From Acidimicrobiia bacterium UBA4744 (GTDB taxonomy: Bacteria; Actinomycetota; Acidimicrobiia; Spongiisociales; UBA4744): a DNA stretch of 8,983 bases. Below the pieces are notes generated by a model. It made no database searches, was not told the DNA's origin, and was given only the letters and a program-made list of their open reading frames with translations. The position numbers were made by a program, and so were the translations under genes. Below are positions 6,353 to 8,983 of this stretch, piece after piece (the first letter of the stretch is position 1; each line of letters starts with the position of its first letter). The stretch spans positions 29,549-38,531 of the forward strand of contig DHIO01000048.1 of the NCBI GenBank assembly GCA_002403855.1. The letters run 5' to 3'.

Positions 6353-7335
6353 CCGGCCAGGTCTCTATCCGTCCGGATCTGATCGACAACCTCGAGCGAA
6401 CCTGGGCCAACCTGGCCCGCCCGGGAGCCCGGTGGACCGGTGCCGAACGATTGACGATCGCCGACGAAGCGCGGCGAGCCCGGAAGCAGAGACCACCCGG
6501 AGCGACGCTTCCGGCCGCAGCCATCGACGCCGCTCGCCTCCTGGCCGCCCGCCCGGCGGCCGCCCGCCGCGGGTGGCTGGAAGACCTCGTGGCCGGCGGG
6601 CTGGACTACGAGCGCTTTGTCGAACTGGTGGGGGTTGTTTCCCGGTTGGTGGCCATGGACACGTTCCGTCACGCTCTCGGCCTCCCGCCGGAGCCTCTTC
6701 CCGAACCGGTTCCTGGTGAGCCCTCCGGGAAGGTTGCTTCCCAGGCCCGGAGGGACCGGGCCTGGGTGCCGATGGTGGGTGCCGCCGGCGTCACTCAAGC
6801 GTTGTCGCTGGTCCCTTCCGAGAACACCGAACTGGAGCGTTTCCACGGCCCTATGTATCTCACCTTCGATCAGATGTCCGACCCGGCGTTTGCGAGGGGA
6901 CTGACCAGACCGCAGATGGAACTGGTCGCCGCCCGCACCTCGGTGGTCAACGAGTGCTTCTACTGAGTGCTGGCGCACACGGGGATGCTCAGTTGGAGCT
7001 CCGAGATGACCCACACTCCACTGGAGGTGCGAGCGGTCGCCGATCCGACGATCGATCCGCTGACTCCGGGTGGGGTTGCCCTGCTGGCGTTTGTCGACGC
7101 GGTCTTGTCCGGCGGTGATGTCGCGTCCACCGCCGCCGCGGTCAGGGCTGAGCTGGGAGCGGCGGGCCTGGTCGACGCGGCCGCGGTCATCGGCAACTTC
7201 CAGATGATGAACCGAGTGGCCGACGGAACGGGCATACCGGTGGGCAGAGGATCCCGGATCCGCAACGCGGCGCTCATCGACCAGCTCGGATTGGACCGGT
7301 TCGACCATACCGACGAGGAGAACACCCACCCATGA
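6349..7335 (+). CDS. AhpD-like/carboxymuconolactone-decarboxylase-family selenoprotein (CxxU active site, TGA = Sec206)
   Basis: Read through one in-frame TGA (6964-6966), this is a 328-residue protein starting at GTG 6349, which overlaps the pgi stop (GTGA), and ending with an ATGA overlap into nnrE. It appears to be a tandem CMD/AhpD-like fold: a first half at about 28-115 (GAERLTIADEARRAR; VGVVSRLVAMDTFRHALGLP) and a second at about 185-300 (LTRPQMELVAARTSVVNECF; later IGNFQMMNRVADGTGIP). The TGA falls in C203-F-Y-[206]-V-L-A-H210, exactly the second redox residue of the AhpD C-x-x-C-x-x-x-H motif. Position 206 is therefore read as selenocysteine, supported by the hairpin at 6983-7002. The frame on both sides is conserved-looking with no other lesion. 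AhpD-type proteins reduce peroxides or relay thiol electrons; the role here is inferred as selenium-dependent peroxide or disulfide reduction. The alternative, a nonsense-mutated pseudogene, is less likely. Confidence 0.88.
6964..6966 (+). other. Selenocysteine codon (recoded in-frame TGA)
   Basis: This TGA is in the same frame as the 205 codons before it and the 122 codons after it. It occupies the position where cysteine-containing relatives have the second Cys of CxxC. Cys-to-Sec replacement at a catalytic redox position is the standard signature of a selenoprotein gene. The translation reads ...N-E-C-F-Y-U-V-L-A-H.... Confidence 0.87.
6983..7002 (+). promoter_or_regulatory. Bacterial SECIS element
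   Basis: The RNA hairpin directly downstream of the Sec TGA has a lower helix GGA (6983-6985) pairing with UCC (7000-7002), a bulged U at 6986, an upper helix GCUC (6987-6990) pairing with GAGC (6996-6999), and the loop AGUUG (6991-6995). This is the arrangement of the E. coli fdhF SECIS: 3-bp helix, bulged U, short upper helix, and a small loop with the G-U that SelB contacts. The bulged U is base 23 counted from the U of UGA, versus 17 in E. coli, an in-frame shift of two codons and within the known bacterial range. It should bind SelB to deliver Sec-tRNA. It lies inside the coding region, as bacterial SECIS elements do. Confidence 0.85.
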
Positions 7336-8066
7336 CCACCCACGCTTTCCGGACCGAAACCGGTGTCGAGGTGCCGGCCGTAACCGCCGATCAGATGCGC
7401 GAAGTCGATCGTGTGGCCATCGAGGAAGTGGGTCCCAACCTCTATCAGATGATGGAGAATGCCGGCCGCAACCTGGCCTTGACGGTCCTCGATCGGCTCG
7501 GCAGCGGCTGGCTGTCTCTGCCCATCGTCGTCCTGGCCGGCACCGGCGGCAACGGCGGGGGCGGGATCTGCGCGGCCCGTCATCTTGCCAATCGGGGAGC
7601 AGATGCCACCGTGGTGGTTTCGGATCCGGCGGGGCTGACCCCGGTCCCGGAGGAACAACTACGGGTCTATGCGGGAACCGCCGGCAAGCTGGCTTCGGTC
7701 TCTGAGCTCAAAGGACTGGGGGCAGGCCTGGTGGTCGATGCGATCATCGGCTACAGCCTGGGCGGGGCTCCACGCGGCCCGGCCGGGCGGATGATCGAGT
7801 GGATCGGCGACCAGTCCGCACCCGTCGTCTCCCTTGATGTGCCTTCCGGTACCGACTCGACCACCGGCGAAGCGCCCGGCGCTCACGTGAAGGCGGCGCT
7901 GACCCTGACCCTGGCTCTGCCGAAGACGGGTCTGGGCGGGTCGGCCGCCGGAGAGGTCTGGCTGGCCGACATCGGCATTCCCGGCGAGGTGTATCGGCGG
8001 GTGGGGGTCGATATGACCCCGGAGGTGTTCGGAGACCGCTACCGGGTGAAAGTGCGGCCGGTATGA
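7332..8066 (+). CDS. nnrE: NAD(P)H-hydrate epimerase (YjeF N-terminal domain, stand-alone)
   Basis: This 244-residue protein is a stand-alone YjeF_N domain, which epimerises damaged R-NAD(P)HX to the S form so the partner dehydratase can restore NAD(P)H. Evidence: TADQMREVDRVAIEEVG (18-34), MENAGRNLA (41-49), AGTGGNGGGGICAARHL (69-85; the Rossmann-like binding loop), VVDAIIGYSLGGAPRGPAG (134-152) and SLDVPSGTDSTTGE (167-180, with Asp169 and PSG). The loop deviates from the textbook GNNGGDG, having G for the first N and G for the D, so activity is likely but not certain. No YjeF_C dehydratase domain is fused, so that activity must be encoded elsewhere. GAGGAG at 7315-7320 precedes the ATG. The gene overlaps its neighbours as ATGA on both sides. 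Its link to zwf fits NADPH quality control. Confidence 0.9.
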   Translation: MTTHAFRTETGVEVPAVTADQMREVDRVAIEEVGPNLYQMMENAGRNLALTVLDRLGSGWLSLPIVVLAGTGGNGGGGICAARHLANRGADATVVVSDPAGLTPVPEEQLRVYAGTAGKLASVSELKGLGAGLVVDAIIGYSLGGAPRGPAGRMIEWIGDQSAPVVSLDVPSGTDSTTGEAPGAHVKAALTLTLALPKTGLGGSAAGEVWLADIGIPGEVYRRVGVDMTPEVFGDRYRVKVRPV

Positions 8067-8736
8067 CGGTCGACCGGCGCGAAGTGGTCGTTCTCGACGT
8101 GAACGAGACGCTGCTCGACTTGCGTGCGCTCGCGCCTCGCTTCGAGAAGCTGTTGCCGCCGGCGCTGATGGGCGTTTGGTTCTCCCGCATGCTGCGCAAC
8201 TCGCTGGTCGCGCTGGCTACCGGCCAATACGCCCCTTTCGACCGCCAGGGAGTGGACGCCCTTCTGACCACGGCGAGCAGCGCCGGTGTGGAGGTGACCG
8301 AGGCCGAAGCCGTCGAGGTGATCGCCGGGATGAACGAACTGCCACCCCATCCCGACGTGGTTCCGGCCCTCGGGCAACTCGCCGGTGCCCGCATCAGGAT
8401 GGCCACCCTCACCAACTCGGCCCTGGGGGTAGCGACGGCCCAGGTCCGCAATGCCGGGCTCGAATCTTCTTCGAAGCCGTGTTGTCGGTCGACGAGATTC
8501 GCTCCTTCAAACCGGCGCCGGAGACTTACCGGTTCGCCGCAACGCAACTCGGCGTGCCGGTCGGCAGCATCCGGCTGGTGGCCGCCCACGATTGGGATGT
8601 CACCGGAGCCATCCGGGCGGGAGCCCGCGCAGCCTTCGTCGCTCGCGGCGGTGCATCGCTCGGTCCTCTCTCCGAGATTCCGGACATCGTCGAACCCGAC
8701 CTAGTGGCAATCGACGGGGCGATCCTGAAGGGGTAG
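8063..8736 (+). pseudogene. HAD-family type II haloacid-dehalogenase-like gene, single-base frameshift
   Basis: Two frames together give a complete HAD protein of about 224 residues, the normal length for type II (S)-2-haloacid dehalogenases. Frame one (8063 to about 8464) has motif I VVVLDVNETLLDL (nucleophile Asp12) and motif II TLTNSA (116-120). Frame two (about 8464-8736) has IFFEAVLSVDEIRSFKPAPE with the motif III Lys, then AAHDWDVTGA with the motif IV Asp, ending at TAG. One base is missing near 8462-8465; restoring an A gives the smooth join G-L-E-I-F-F-E. All four catalytic motifs otherwise look intact, so this is either a recent mutation or a sequencing error. No canonical slippery heptamer for programmed frameshifting is present. 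The ATG overlaps the nnrE stop (ATGA). Substrate is unknown; many family members are not true dehalogenases. Confidence 0.82.
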
Positions 8737-8755
8737 AACCTGACCACCGGCCCCG

Positions 8756-8774
8756 CCCTCCCGACCGGGGAGGG
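8756..8774. terminator. GC-rich hairpin between convergent genes (possible bidirectional terminator)
   Basis: CCCTCCC at 8756-8762 pairs perfectly with GGGAGGG at 8768-8774 around the 5-base loop GACCG. It begins 20 bases after the HAD-gene stop and lies 47 bases from the end of the convergent minus-strand gene, where a shared terminator is expected. No uridine tract follows on either strand, so it is not a textbook intrinsic terminator, although U-poor hairpins are often proposed in high-GC actinobacteria. Confidence 0.45.
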
Positions 8775-8820
8775 GCACTCAGGCTTTCATGCTTCCGCGC
8801 TCCATTCGGCGGTCGACTGG

Positions 8821-8982
8821 TCAATGGGCGGCTCGCAGTCCCATGAGCGCCAGCAGCAGCACGGTGAGTCCGACGGCGAAGATCCCGGCCTCACGGTGGC
8901 GGCGAAGGGCGACGATCGCCGCGGCTCCCAGCGCCAGGACCACAACCGCCTGGGCAATCGCAACTCCGTCCGATTCTGGCAA
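8821..8982 (-). CDS. Partial small membrane protein, C-terminal 53 residues
   Basis: A minus-strand frame enters from the right edge and stops at 8823-8821. It encodes two hydrophobic stretches, AIAQAVVVLALGAAAIVAL and AGIFAVGLTVLLLALMGL, separated by a short basic loop RRHRE that would face the cytoplasm under the positive-inside rule, and ends GLRAAH. The upstream part lies outside the window, so neither start nor family can be given. It is convergent with the HAD gene. The frame is called from hydrophobic pattern and gene layout only. Confidence 0.55.
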   Translation of the reverse strand: MPESDGVAIAQAVVVLALGAAAIVALRRHREAGIFAVGLTVLLLALMGLRAAH

Positions 8983-8983
8983 C

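Noticed and set aside
6349..6966. Treating the AhpD-like locus as two adjacent genes or a nonsense-mutated pseudogene split by the TGA at 6964.
   Set aside because: The TGA sits exactly at the second redox residue of CxxC, both sides are intact and in one frame, the second part has no good ribosome-binding site of its own, and a SECIS-like hairpin follows.
8440..8475. Programmed -1 ribosomal frameshifting in the HAD gene.
   Set aside because: No X-XXY-YYZ slippery heptamer or convincing downstream pseudoknot is visible, and a one-base loss by mutation or sequencing error is simpler.
1..8983. Insertion sequences, CRISPR arrays, tRNA or rRNA genes, prophage or toxin-antitoxin modules.
   Set aside because: No transposase motifs, regular repeat-spacer arrays, tRNA cloverleaf arms or CCA ends, or other hallmarks were seen on either strand.

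Overview
The window is about two-thirds GC, densely packed, and uses GTG and TTG starts alongside ATG. The protein styles and gene order suggest a high-GC actinobacterium, possibly Acidimicrobiia; this is an impression from the sequence, not a database result. There are two transcriptional blocks that diverge near position 2.1-2.3 kb, and a convergent partial gene at the right edge.

Left block (minus strand, about 1-2090). Reading leftwards it holds a decayed C-terminal fragment of a pyruvate-oxidase-like thiamine-diphosphate enzyme, a small DoxX-family membrane protein, an uncharacterised 324-residue protein, and the N-terminus of a cyclic-nucleotide-binding-domain protein that runs off the left edge. 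An imperfect 19-bp direct repeat with 29-bp spacing lies just upstream of the DoxX gene and may be an operator.

Right block (plus strand, 2355-8736). This looks like one tightly coupled operon: a relic of 6-phosphogluconate dehydrogenase (gnd) with a large in-frame internal deletion, then zwf, a 13-codon micro-ORF, pgl, pgi, a carboxymuconolactone-decarboxylase/AhpD-like protein, nnrE, and a frameshifted HAD-family haloacid-dehalogenase-like gene. Most junctions are 4-base ATGA or GTGA overlaps. Zwf and Pgl oxidise glucose-6-phosphate and make NADPH; Pgi interconverts glucose-6-phosphate and fructose-6-phosphate; NnrE repairs hydrated NAD(P)H. A redox or peroxide-defence role for the AhpD-like protein would fit this NADPH-centred set.

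The main discovery is that the AhpD-like gene is interrupted by a single in-frame TGA exactly where the second cysteine of the CxxC redox motif belongs (C-F-Y-TGA-V-L-A-H). The TGA is followed by a hairpin matching the bacterial SECIS architecture: 3-bp helix, bulged U, 4-bp helix, loop with G-U. It is best read as one 328-residue selenoprotein with a CxxU active site, not as two ORFs or a pseudogene. The host should therefore encode selA, selB, selC and selD elsewhere.

A GC-rich hairpin (8756-8774) separates the operon from a convergent partial membrane-protein gene at the right edge.
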